NCBI GenBank assembly: GCA_937902925.1
Contig: CALFNN010000103.1
Location: 248,001-312,000, forward strand
Length of the DNA: 64,000 nt
Direction: 5' to 3'
Source: an uncultured Opitutaceae bacterium
GTDB lineage: Bacteria; Verrucomicrobiota; Verrucomicrobiia; Opitutales; Opitutaceae
Positions 26,021-34,374 of this stretch are shown piece by piece. The translations under genes were made by a program, and so were the position numbers. Under the pieces are notes generated by a model. It saw only the letters and a program-made list of their open reading frames with translations, was not told the origin of the DNA and did no database searches. Position 1 is the first letter of the stretch, and every line of letters starts with the position of its first letter.

Positions 26021-27688
26021 TCAGCGTTGCGCGGCTTGCAACATCGCGTCGCGGCGGGCCTTGAACTCATTGCCGTCGCGCCACTGGGGCCAGGCGTCGT
26101 CGTTGGCGACGCGCAGTCCGACTTGCATGAGGAACGCAGTGTCCTGCGCGGCGCCCTCGAACGACCAATCGGGCTTCACCTCGTCGGAGGGCTGGTGATA
26201 GTCGTGGGCGATGTAATCGTTGATCAGCTTCTCGCCGTAGTCCGCGGGATGGCCGATGAAGAGTTTTCCGGCCTTCGGATAATAGGAGGGCACGCCGACC
26301 TTCGCGAATTCGAAGTGGTCGCTGCGATAGTAGGAGCCGCGCTCGGGATGGCTGTCGGGCTTCATGATCCGACCCTGGGCGTTCGCGACGGAGACGCCGA
26401 TGTCGTCGAGGGTCGAGGCGCCGAACCCGACGGTCTCCATGTCGGACGTCGGGCCGAACTGGTTGGCGCCATCCATGTTGATGTTCGCGACGGTTTGCAC
26501 GAGCGGGTAGAGCGGGTTCTGCGCGTAGTAACGCGAGCCGAGCAGGCCCTTTTCCTCGGCGGTGACGGAGAGGAAGAGGATGCTGCGCCGCGGGCGCTCG
26601 GCGGCAGGCAGGGCGTGGAAGGCTTGCGCGAGCTCGAGCAGCACGGCGGTGCCGGCGGCGTTGTCGGCCGCGCCGTTGTAGATCTGGTCGCCCTTGAGCT
26701 GCGGATTGCGGCCGAGATGATCCCAGTGCGCGGTGTAGACGAGATACTCGTGGCGCAGCTTCGGATCGGCGCCGGGAAGAAGGGCGAGGATGTTTTTCGA
26801 CGCGATGTTGCGGACGGTATTGTCGACGGAGAACGCCACCTTCGCGTCGAGCGCGACCGGGCGAAAATCGCGGCGGGCGGCGGATTTTTTCAACGCCTCG
26901 AAATCCTGGCCGCTGGCGGTGAGCAGGCGCTTCGCGGCGTCGACGGTGAGCCAGCCCTGGATGGCGACGCGACTGGCATTGCCGTCGGTTGCGCGGAGGT
27001 CGAAGTTCTCCCGGCTCTGGCTGGCGACGATGACACCGAACGGATAGGAGGCGGGCCCGGTCTCGTGGATGATGAGGCAGGCGGCGGCGCCTTTTTCGGA
27101 GGCGATGTCGTATTTGTAGGTCCAGCGCCCGTAGTAGGTCATCGCCGGGCCGCCGAAGATCTTCGGGTCGAGCTGACCGGTTGCGGGATCGACGACGGGC
27201 GGGTCGTTGATGAGCATGACGACAGTTTTGCCGCGGACATCGACGCCCTTGAAGTCATCCCAGCCGAATTCGGGCGCGACGACGCCGTAGCCGACGAACA
27301 CGAGGTCGGTCGGCTTCACTTCGACATGCGGCGCGACGCGAAACGACGGGCAGACGTAGTCGTTGATCGGTTCCATCGGCACGGGTTGTCCGGCGGCGGT
27401 GAACGTGGCAGCGGTCTTCGACGTGATGCCGACGAGCGGGACGTCCTGGATGTAGGTGCCGTTGGGATTGCCGGGCTGGAGGCCGAGCTGGCGGAATTCT
27501 TTCGTGAGGTAGGCGATGGTTTTCTCCTCGCCGGCGGAGCCGGGGGCGCGGCCCTCGAACTCATCCGACGCGAGGATTTTCGTCCGCGCGAGCAAACTCG
27601 CGGCGGAGATGGCGGGAGTGGAGTCGGCAGCGGACAGCGCGCAAGTCGCGACCAGCGCCACACCCATGACGGGCAGTAAGTTTCGCAT
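26021..27688 (-). CDS. secreted M28 family metallopeptidase (aminopeptidase-like)
   Basis: The 555-residue product begins with a cleavable signal peptide (ALVATCALSAADS, cut near 20). A protease-associated-like insert lies around 115-240 (VFVGYGVVAPEFGWDDFKGVDVRGK). The M28 zinc-peptidase domain starts near 290 and contains AHWDHLG (His 321), GAADNAAGT (Asp 342, usually GADDNASG) and TAEEKGLLGS (Glu 378), with a later HFEFAKVGVP histidine. It probably removes N-terminal residues from peptides in the periplasm. Upstream is a 581-nt gap. Between the hydrolase and the binding proteins, it fits peptide scavenging. Confidence 0.93.
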   Translation of the reverse strand: MRNLLPVMGVALVATCALSAADSTPAISAASLLARTKILASDEFEGRAPGSAGEEKTIAYLTKEFRQLGLQPGNPNGTYIQDVPLVGITSKTAATFTAAGQPVPMEPINDYVCPSFRVAPHVEVKPTDLVFVGYGVVAPEFGWDDFKGVDVRGKTVVMLINDPPVVDPATGQLDPKIFGGPAMTYYGRWTYKYDIASEKGAAACLIIHETGPASYPFGVIVASQSRENFDLRATDGNASRVAIQGWLTVDAAKRLLTASGQDFEALKKSAARRDFRPVALDAKVAFSVDNTVRNIASKNILALLPGADPKLRHEYLVYTAHWDHLGRNPQLKGDQIYNGAADNAAGTAVLLELAQAFHALPAAERPRRSILFLSVTAEEKGLLGSRYYAQNPLYPLVQTVANINMDGANQFGPTSDMETVGFGASTLDDIGVSVANAQGRIMKPDSHPERGSYYRSDHFEFAKVGVPSYYPKAGKLFIGHPADYGEKLINDYIAHDYHQPSDEVKPDWSFEGAAQDTAFLMQVGLRVANDDAWPQWRDGNEFKARRDAMLQAAQR

Positions 27689-28269
27689 GCGCCGAGTCTT
27701 GGGGGCCGGGGAGAAATGGCAACGCTGGGCTGGCCGGTGGCGGCGCCGGGGAAAGCCTGGATGCCAGGCGTGGATCAGGTCCGCTAAGTTTACGATGGGA
27801 TCGATTTGTCCGACGGACCGCCCGCGGGCCGCGGCACCCGCTCTTTTCGCCTCCATGTCATTCCGGGCCAGGCCGGCGGCCTGAGTTTTCCGCACGGCGC
27901 GCTCCATCGCTGACCGCCGCCACGGCGCGTGCGGTCTGGACGAAGCGGACGAACCCGTCGCCGAGGAGACGACCGTCAATGCGCGCGAGGGCCTGGAGGC
28001 GTCCGCGTCGCGCTTCCCCGAGCACGTCGCGCCCGCCGCCGACGTGCCCGCCTCGCGCCTTGCAGCGATTGTCAGCTAATAGTTGACAGCCGATCCAGCG
28101 CCACCGGGCATTTGCCAGTAGCGGCGATGCCGCGCCCAGTCGCAGCCGCCCTCCGTGTTCCCAATCCAATCCTCGTGGTTGCGGCGTCGGCCACGCTTGG
28201 ACAGATGGCGATCGATCCTGAGCGACGCGGGTGGGTCGCAGCCCCGTTCGCCTTGAACCGCGCGGCCTG
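27689..28269. other. 581-nt gap without a recognisable gene
   Basis: No protein I recognise is encoded here. A short minus-strand frame (stop at 27858-27860, about 60 codons with high GC at third positions, containing GEARRGRLQALARIDGRLL) could be a small or decayed gene. The only clear signal is a 19-bp palindrome at 28070-28088. Some GC-rich inverted repeats occur near 27810-27840. Confidence 0.5.
28070..28088. promoter_or_regulatory. palindromic operator candidate, copy 1
   Basis: TGTCAGCTAATAGTTGACA is a near-perfect inverted repeat (TGTCANCTANTAGNTGACA). It differs by one base from the site at 41290-41308, which lies just upstream of the ArsR-methyltransferase gene. This suggests a second site for the same regulator. 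Confidence 0.5.
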
Positions 28270-29742
28270 TCACTGAACGCGGAGGAAGATCTCCGGGGGC
28301 GAAGAACGGCGGACGACGTGCGTGACGTTGCCGGAGGGGTTTTTCTCGAACGCAAAAATGTCGGGTTGATCGAGGGTGAAGAACTCGTGATCGGACTTCG
28401 CAAATACCTCGACCCATGGCTGCCCTGAGGCGCGGAGGAAGAAACGATCGCCGCGCCGATAAAAAACGAGGGTCGTGTCCTCGCGCTCGTAGCGACCCAC
28501 CAACGGATCGAGGGCCTCCGGCGCAAGGGTGATGGCCGATTTCTCGACGACGCGGTAGTCGGGCCAGTCGTATTCCCGGGCGATGGCGCGGAGGATTTCG
28601 TTGATGAGCGCGCCGCCGTTGTCGGCGTTCGTCATGACGACGGCGCCGCGGCCGGTGCGGGGGTAAGTGACGAGCGAGCAGCGGAAACCCTCGTTGGCGC
28701 CGCTGTGGCTGAGTTGGAGACCGGCACCCGCGCCCTTCACGCCGATGCCAAGCCCGTAGTCGCTGCCCGCGAGCGGGGGCGTGAGCATTTGGGCGACCGT
28801 CGCCGGCGAGAGGAAACCGGAGCGGCCATCGACGGCGTGCTGGAGCGCGAGCGCAAAACGGGCGAGGTCGGACGGCGTGGTCCAAAGCCCGGCGGCGGCC
28901 ATCTCGGGATAAACGTGGGCATCGCCCGCGAGCCTCTGGCCGTCGGCGCCATGGCCGGCGGCGGCGCGCGCCGCGAGCGCGGCGGGAAGCGGTTGCTCGT
29001 AGGTGCTGGCCGCCATGGCGAGCGGGCCGAGCACGCGATCGCGCATGATCGCGGGAAACTCCTCGCTGGTGACATCGATCATGAGTTGTTGCAGCACGCA
29101 GTAACCGCCGCCGGCGTAGCGCCAGAGCGTGCCGGGTTTGACGTCGACGACAATCGGCGGCGAGTTGGCGGGCGGTGCGCCGGCCAGCACTTGGACGAGG
29201 GCTGGCCTCGGTGCGCCGGCGGCATAGCCCGCAAAACCGTGGACGGTGAAGCCGGCGGTGTGGGAGAGAATTTCGCGGAGTGTCACCGGCTGGCCGTCGA
29301 CGGCGGGCGAAGCGGGGATTTTCCAGGACTTGAGCGTCGCGTTCACGTCAGTGTCGAGTGTGAGGCGATGGTCCTCGACGAGCGTGAGAGCGGCGGCGGC
29401 CGCGACGGGTTTGCTGATCGAGGCGGCCTGGAACAGCGTGTCGGGCGTGACGGCGGTTGGGTCGCCGGCGCGGGCGACGCCGTAGCCGCGGGCCCATTCG
29501 ATCGTGCCGTGATCGATCACCGCGATGCTGACGCCGGGCACCTGTTGGTTTTCCATCCGCGCGGCAATGGTCCAGGGCTCGGACTTGGCGCCGGCGATCC
29601 GCGCGGGTGGCAGCAGGCCGTTCTCGACGCGCGCGATGCGGGCGGCGAGCGCGGCGTCGGGCGGCGTTTCCGCCGCAGCCGGCGTGGAGGCGGCGAAAAT
29701 TCCGAGACAAGCGGCGGCGACCAGGGACGGGTTAATTCTCAT
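28270..29742 (-). CDS. secreted serine beta-lactamase-fold hydrolase (class C / D-aminopeptidase type)
   Basis: The 490-residue product has a signal peptide cut near 24 (TPAAAETPP). The beta-lactamase fold motifs are SISK at 108-111 (nucleophile Ser and general base Lys), YAG at 209-211 in place of YxN, and HSGANEGF at 346-353 (third motif, HxG). A small C-terminal lipocalin-like domain follows (PLVGRYEREDTTLVFYRRGDRFFLRASG, about 413-490). Relatives include esterases, D-stereospecific peptidases and beta-lactamases. It overlaps the binding-protein E stop by 11 nt, so it is coupled to the peptide-uptake genes. The precise substrate is unknown; a peptide or peptidoglycan fragment is the best guess. 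Confidence 0.9.
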   Translation of the reverse strand: MRINPSLVAAACLGIFAASTPAAAETPPDAALAARIARVENGLLPPARIAGAKSEPWTIAARMENQQVPGVSIAVIDHGTIEWARGYGVARAGDPTAVTPDTLFQAASISKPVAAAAALTLVEDHRLTLDTDVNATLKSWKIPASPAVDGQPVTLREILSHTAGFTVHGFAGYAAGAPRPALVQVLAGAPPANSPPIVVDVKPGTLWRYAGGGYCVLQQLMIDVTSEEFPAIMRDRVLGPLAMAASTYEQPLPAALAARAAAGHGADGQRLAGDAHVYPEMAAAGLWTTPSDLARFALALQHAVDGRSGFLSPATVAQMLTPPLAGSDYGLGIGVKGAGAGLQLSHSGANEGFRCSLVTYPRTGRGAVVMTNADNGGALINEILRAIAREYDWPDYRVVEKSAITLAPEALDPLVGRYEREDTTLVFYRRGDRFFLRASGQPWVEVFAKSDHEFFTLDQPDIFAFEKNPSGNVTHVVRRSSPPEIFLRVQ

Positions 29743-31420
29743 CGACAGAGATTTTGCGGTAGGAGCGCGTCCAGAGGGCGTCCTCGTGCCAGCCGTGGAC
29801 CCGCGGGGACATGAGCCAGTTGCGGGCATTGAAATAAAGTGGGGCGACCGGAGCCGCGGTGAGGAGCAACGATTCCGCCCGGGCGAGTTCGGCCGCCAGC
29901 CGCGGGGCATCGCGCTCGGTTCTGGCGGCGGCCAGGAGGCGGTCGTATTCGGCGGATTGCCAGTGCGGGAAATTGTTCGCGCCGTCCGCCGTGAAGTTGT
30001 CGAGGAGGGCGACGGGATCGTTGACATCGAGGAGCGCGAGGGTGGTGACGAACGCGATGTCGTAGTCGCCGGTCGCCAGCGCGGCGAGCAGGACCTTGGC
30101 TTCGCGCGTGGCGACGGTCACGTCGATCCCGAGTTCATTGCGCCACATGGCCTGGATGACCTCGAGCACGGGGATCTGTGAATGAGACCAGGCGACCAGT
30201 TCGACGTGGGGAAAGCCGTTCCCGCCGGCGAAACCGGCCTCGGCGAGCAGGTGGCGTGCTTCCGCGGGGTCGTGGCTAAATTGACCCTCGGGTGGCGCCT
30301 CGCCGGGTGGTCGAAGCTGGGCCGGCACGAATCGCAGCGCGGGTTGCTGGCCGCCTTGCGTGATGCGCTCGACGATGCGGGCGCGATCGATGGCGAGCGC
30401 AAGAGCGCGCCGGACACGAGCGTCGGCCAGGGCGGGCCGGCGCGTGTTGAAGGAGAGAAACCGCGTCTCAGCGGTCGGCGCGTGGTGCAATTCCGCGGGG
30501 TGTTCGCGAGCGTAGACGGAAAGCTTGGTGCGCGGAACGGTGACCGTGACGTCGATTTGCCCGGTCCGGAAGGCGCGCTCCTCGGTGTCGTCGTCGTCGA
30601 AGCGGACGAAATCGATCTCGTCGAGGCGGATATTGCCGGCGGCCCGGTAACGGGGATTTTTTTTCACAACGATCCGCTGCTGCCCGCGCCATTCGGTGAG
30701 GACGAAGGGGCCGTTGCCGACGAAGTGAGCCGGTTCGGTCCAAGTGCGACCATACCGTGCTACGATTCGCGGATTGGCGGGCATCCACGGGCCGCTGGCG
30801 ACGTAATAGGGAAAGCGCGCGAAAGGCCGTTCGAGGGCGACAACGAGCGTGTGTGCGTTGGAGGCGTGGAATCCGACCTTCGAAAAGTCGGCGAGGGCAC
30901 CGGTGGCGAACGCGCGGGCGTTGTGCACCATGAAGAATAGGTCAGCCTTGGGCGCGGCGGTCGCAGGGTTGAGCAGTCGGTGATAGGACTCCGCGAAGTC
31001 GGCAGCGGTGATGGGTTCGCCGTTGCTCCAGACGGCCGCAGGGCGAAGATGAAACGTGTAGGTCAGGCCATCGCCCGAGATGTCGAAGCTGTCAGCCGCG
31101 CCGGGCAACGGGGCGCCGCCGGCCGGATCCGGGACAAGCAGGCCTTCGCTCAACGCGCCGATGATGAAGAATTCGTCGGGCAGCGAGGCGGTGGCGGGAT
31201 CGAGGTCGGCGGGTTCGTTGCGCTGGCTGACGCGGAGGATGTTGCCGCCAAACGTGGACGCGGGGCGGGAGCACGCGGCGAAGTTGAAGAGCAGCAGGAG
31301 CAGGCCGGCAGCGACGGCGAGCAGGTTCTTGCGATTGCGAGCGGCGCGCGAAAACGGCCCGCCCGGAGGTCGGTCCCTGCCGTCGGGGCGTCGGAATCGT
31401 TCACGGCTCCAGCCAGACAT
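29732..31420 (-). CDS. peptide-binding lipoprotein E (SBP family 5)
   Basis: The product is 562 residues from ATG at 31420, which lies inside the last 20 nt of protein F. Residues 1-31 are an unusual Arg/Pro-rich stretch including a translated GC-rich repeat (DRPPGGPF), followed by NLLAVAAGLLLLLFNFAAC (Cys 50). No in-frame ATG, GTG or TTG closer to the hydrophobic core is obvious. The mature protein has EPADLDPATASLPDEFFIIGALSEGLL, DISGDGLTYTFHLR, SNGEPITAADFAESYHRLL and DARVRRALALAIDRARIV. Compared with its siblings the C-terminal DYxDP motif is altered to LALLDVNDPVALLDNF. A role in peptide binding is likely; its divergence suggests a different ligand. Confidence 0.92.
   Translation of the reverse strand: MSGWSRERFRRPDGRDRPPGGPFSRAARNRKNLLAVAAGLLLLLFNFAACSRPASTFGGNILRVSQRNEPADLDPATASLPDEFFIIGALSEGLLVPDPAGGAPLPGAADSFDISGDGLTYTFHLRPAAVWSNGEPITAADFAESYHRLLNPATAAPKADLFFMVHNARAFATGALADFSKVGFHASNAHTLVVALERPFARFPYYVASGPWMPANPRIVARYGRTWTEPAHFVGNGPFVLTEWRGQQRIVVKKNPRYRAAGNIRLDEIDFVRFDDDDTEERAFRTGQIDVTVTVPRTKLSVYAREHPAELHHAPTAETRFLSFNTRRPALADARVRRALALAIDRARIVERITQGGQQPALRFVPAQLRPPGEAPPEGQFSHDPAEARHLLAEAGFAGGNGFPHVELVAWSHSQIPVLEVIQAMWRNELGIDVTVATREAKVLLAALATGDYDIAFVTTLALLDVNDPVALLDNFTADGANNFPHWQSAEYDRLLAAARTERDAPRLAAELARAESLLLTAAPVAPLYFNARNWLMSPRVHGWHEDALWTRSYRKISVDEN
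31356..31377. repeat. GC-rich interspersed repeat, copy 3
   Basis: A 22-bp copy of the GGYCCGCCCGGAGGYCGG family within the 5' codons of binding-protein E, where it is read as RPPGGPF. Confidence 0.5.
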
Positions 31421-33128
31421 ACTTGTAGGGATGATGGTCGAGCAGCGTCGGATGCCAGCCCTTCACCGAGGGCTGGATGAGAAAAACATGGGTGTAGAAA
31501 TAGATCGGGATGATCGGCGCGGCGTCGAGGAGCAGCGACTCGGCCTGCTGGAAGAGCGCGTTGCGGGCGGCGGGATCGGGCGTGCGCGCGGCGGCGAAGA
31601 GCGCGGCGTCGTAGGCCGGGCTGCTCCAGCCGCTGAAGTTGTTGCCGCTGTCGCTGCGGAAGACGTCGAGGAATGTCGACGGGTCGAGGTAGTCGCCGAT
31701 CCAGCTCGCCCGGAGGATCTGGAACGCGCCGGTCCGGCGCGAGGCGAAGGTGACCTTGAGCTCCTGGTTCGCCAGGCGGACATCGATGCCGAGTTCGCGG
31801 CGCCACATTTCCTGGACGGCCTCGGCGAGGAGGCGGTGGTTTTCGGAATTGGGGTAGAGCAGCTCGATCGGGGGAAGGCCCTTGCCGCCCTCGAAGCCGG
31901 CATCCTTCAACAACTGGCGGGCCGCCTCGAGCGCGGCCGTCATCGACGCAGGCGCGGCGAACCGCGACGGAGGCTGGTAACCGGCGGTGCCCGGCGGAGT
32001 GAACGAGAACGCGGGCTGCTGGCCGCCGTGAAGGATCTTGTTCACGATGGCTTCACGGTCGACGGCGAGCGAGAGGGCGCGACGGATGCGGACGTCGTTG
32101 AGCGGCGGACGCGTGGTGTTGAGCAGGTAGTAGTAGGTGCCGAGGTAGGGATCGATGCGGAGGAATTGCGGCGCGTCGTGACGGTAGGAATCGATTTTAC
32201 CGATCGGCAACGAGTCCGTGATGTGGAGCTGGCCGGCGCGGAACGAACGCTCCTCGGTGTCAACGCTGTCAATCGGGTGAAAGTGGATCGCCTGCAGGCG
32301 GACCGTCGCGGCGTCCCAGTAGGTCGGAGATTTTTCCACGACAATGACCTGGTTCGGCCGCCACGTTTTCAGCGTGAACGGGCCGTTGCCGACGAGGCGG
32401 CCGGGGCGGGTCCAGTCGGTGCCCCGCTCGTAAGGGGAGCCGTATTTCTCGATCGTGGCGATGGGCACGGGCCGCCATGCAATCTGGGTGAGAAGGGTGA
32501 GAAAATATGCCGTCGGATGATCGAGGGTCAGGCGGAGCGTGCGGGCATCGGGCGCGGCGACGCCGACCGAGGCGAAGTCGTGGGTCAGTCCCTTGTGAAA
32601 CGCCTCGGCGCCACGGAGCGCGTAGAAGAGGCTGGCATAGTCGGCGCCGAGCGAAGGCGTGAGAATCCGCCGGTAGGAGGCGACGAAATCAGCGGCGGTG
32701 ACCGGTTCGCCGTTGGACCACCTGGCGTCGGCGCGCAGGAAAAAAGTGTAGGTGAGACCGTCGGGGGAAATGTCCCAGCGTTCGGCGACGCCGGGCACGG
32801 GATGCAGGTCGACGGGATCCTCGCTGACAAGGCCCTCGAACAGCGCATCGAGCACGGCGGTCTCGGCGATGCCCGTGACGAGATGCGGATCGAGCCCGGT
32901 GATTTCGTAGCCGAGGTTGCGGTGAAGAATTTGTTCGCGGTTGCCTTGCTGGACGACGGTTCCCTGCTTCAGGCAGCCGGGAAGGAGCAACAGCCACATG
33001 GTCGCGGCCAAAAGGAACAGGACGGGAGGGGGGGGCGGGAAGCGAAGATCGACCCGGGCGCCGGACCCGCGGCCGATTGAGGCAGGGCGCGGGCGGAAGG
33101 GCCGCGCGACGTGGGACGCACCGATCAT
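31401..33128 (-). CDS. peptide-binding lipoprotein F (SBP family 5)
   Basis: The 575-residue product starts at ATG 33128, overlapping the ispF stop by 4 nt (ATGA). The n-region is long, with Arg and Pro, before VLFLLAATMWLLLLPGC (Cys 52). Motifs: LGYEITGLDPHLVTGIAETAVLDALFEGL, WDISPDGLTYTFFLR, SNGEPVTAADFVASYRRIL, NTTRPPLNDVRIRRALSLAVDRE and IGDYLDPSTFLDVFRSDSGNN. The end (TLLDHHPYKYVWLEP) is almost the same as in protein D, so F and D are close paralogues. It is the first binding protein of the locus in transcription order. Confidence 0.93.
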   Translation of the reverse strand: MIGASHVARPFRPRPASIGRGSGARVDLRFPPPPPVLFLLAATMWLLLLPGCLKQGTVVQQGNREQILHRNLGYEITGLDPHLVTGIAETAVLDALFEGLVSEDPVDLHPVPGVAERWDISPDGLTYTFFLRADARWSNGEPVTAADFVASYRRILTPSLGADYASLFYALRGAEAFHKGLTHDFASVGVAAPDARTLRLTLDHPTAYFLTLLTQIAWRPVPIATIEKYGSPYERGTDWTRPGRLVGNGPFTLKTWRPNQVIVVEKSPTYWDAATVRLQAIHFHPIDSVDTEERSFRAGQLHITDSLPIGKIDSYRHDAPQFLRIDPYLGTYYYLLNTTRPPLNDVRIRRALSLAVDREAIVNKILHGGQQPAFSFTPPGTAGYQPPSRFAAPASMTAALEAARQLLKDAGFEGGKGLPPIELLYPNSENHRLLAEAVQEMWRRELGIDVRLANQELKVTFASRRTGAFQILRASWIGDYLDPSTFLDVFRSDSGNNFSGWSSPAYDAALFAAARTPDPAARNALFQQAESLLLDAAPIIPIYFYTHVFLIQPSVKGWHPTLLDHHPYKYVWLEP

Positions 33129-33604
33129 GCTTTCGCGATGAGCGCGACGGCGTGGGCGGCGATGGCGAGGCCGCGGCCGATTTCATCCACGCCCTCGTTG
33201 GTCGTGGCCTTGAGGCCGATGTCGGCGAGGTTGAGACCGGTCGAGGCGGCGAGCACGGCCTTGATCTCGTTGAGGCGTGGATAAATCTTCGGCTTCTCCG
33301 CGAGGAGCGTCGCGTCGAGATTGACGGGTTGCCAGCCGAGGTTGGCGAGTTCGGCGCAGACCCGCTTGAGCAGGAGCTGCGAGTCGATGTTCTTGTAGGC
33401 CGGATCGGTGTTGGGAAAATAGATGCCGATGTCGGGCAGGCCGGCGGCGCCGAGGAGGGCGTCGCAGACCGCATGGGTGAGACAGTCGGCGTCGGAGTGG
33501 CCGTCGAGTCCGTAGTCGGTGTCGAACTTCACGCCGCCGAGCACGAGCGGGCGGCCGGCGATGAGGCGGTGGATGTCGTAGCCGTGGCCGATGCGGAAAT
33601 TCAT
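33125..33604 (-). CDS. ispF: 2-C-methyl-D-erythritol 2,4-cyclodiphosphate synthase
   Basis: The 159-residue product has MNFRIGHGYDIHRL (zinc-binding Asp and His), GHSDADCLTHAVCDALLGAAGLPDIG and FPNTDPAYKNIDS, all hallmarks of IspF. It closes the cyclodiphosphate ring in the MEP isoprenoid pathway. The ATG at 33604 matches the standard length; upstream reading is not conserved-looking. ispD lies 64 nt upstream and the first peptide-binding protein gene overlaps its stop, so isoprenoid synthesis and peptide-uptake genes share a transcript. Confidence 0.97.
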   Translation of the reverse strand: MNFRIGHGYDIHRLIAGRPLVLGGVKFDTDYGLDGHSDADCLTHAVCDALLGAAGLPDIGIYFPNTDPAYKNIDSQLLLKRVCAELANLGWQPVNLDATLLAEKPKIYPRLNEIKAVLAASTGLNLADIGLKATTNEGVDEIGRGLAIAAHAVALIAKA

Positions 33605-33668
33605 GAGTGGGGCGGGAGTGAAGCGACGGGTGGAAGGAAGTGACACCGGCGCCGGCTGGGAACCGGCG

Positions 33669-34340
33669 CTACCTGGTCAGCAGAAACTCCAAATAAGAGA
33701 GATCGGCGGGGGTGGTGAGCTTCGGATTGGGGTGCGGATTGTCCAGGAGCGCGATCGGATGGCCGAGTTGCTCGACGGCCTGGGCGTCGTCGGTGATCTG
33801 CAGGTTGCATGCCTGCACGCGCGCGTAGGCGCGCACGATGAGGGCGCGGGCGAAGACCTGCGGCGTTTCCATGGCCCAGAGGCGCGAGCGGTCGAGCGTG
33901 CGAAGGCGGGCGTCGTCGCGGTGCTGCTTGATCGTATCGGTGACACGGTGGGCGAGGACCGCGGCATCCTCGCGGCGGACGATCTTGTGCAGCGCGACGA
34001 GTTGCTCGGGACGGACCAGCGGGCGGGCGCAATCGTGAATGAAAACGTGGGCGATGTCGCCGGGCAGCGCAGCCAGCGCGTGGGCGACCGAGTCCTGCCG
34101 GTCACGCCCGCCACGGACGAGGACGGACGGCGTGGGCGCGTAGGCCGAGAGGTCCATCATCTGGCGCTGATCGCGATAGACGACGACGTAGAGATCGGCG
34201 ACCGCGCTCTGCATGAACGCCGCCGCCGAGTGTGCGAAGACCGGCCGGCCGGCGAGCGGGGCGAGCACCTTGTCGGCGACCGTTCCGTTCATGCGCGAGC
34301 CGCTGCCGGCGGCGAGAAGGATGGCGGCGGTGCGGCTCAT
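33669..34340 (-). CDS. ispD: 2-C-methyl-D-erythritol 4-phosphate cytidylyltransferase
   Basis: The 223-residue product has ILLAAGSGSRMNGTVADKVLAPLAGRPVFAHS (the CTP-binding loop), VRGGRDRQDSV and HDCARPLV, followed by TDTIKQ and ETPQVF, all typical of IspD. It transfers CMP to MEP. Slight drift: the usual Gly-x-Gly-xRM loop is GSGSRM, and the KQ pair of the loop is VADKVL. It is directly upstream of ispF and 34 nt downstream of pyrF. Confidence 0.95.
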   Translation of the reverse strand: MSRTAAILLAAGSGSRMNGTVADKVLAPLAGRPVFAHSAAAFMQSAVADLYVVVYRDQRQMMDLSAYAPTPSVLVRGGRDRQDSVAHALAALPGDIAHVFIHDCARPLVRPEQLVALHKIVRREDAAVLAHRVTDTIKQHRDDARLRTLDRSRLWAMETPQVFARALIVRAYARVQACNLQITDDAQAVEQLGHPIALLDNPHPNPKLTTPADLSYLEFLLTR

Positions 34341-34374
34341 GTTTAGCCGAGGGCTGAGAGCGGAGAGTCGGGGC

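Noticed and set aside
31080-33080. 666-codon plus-strand open frame opposite binding proteins E and F
   Set aside because: Antisense to coherent lipoprotein genes and without recognisable motifs.
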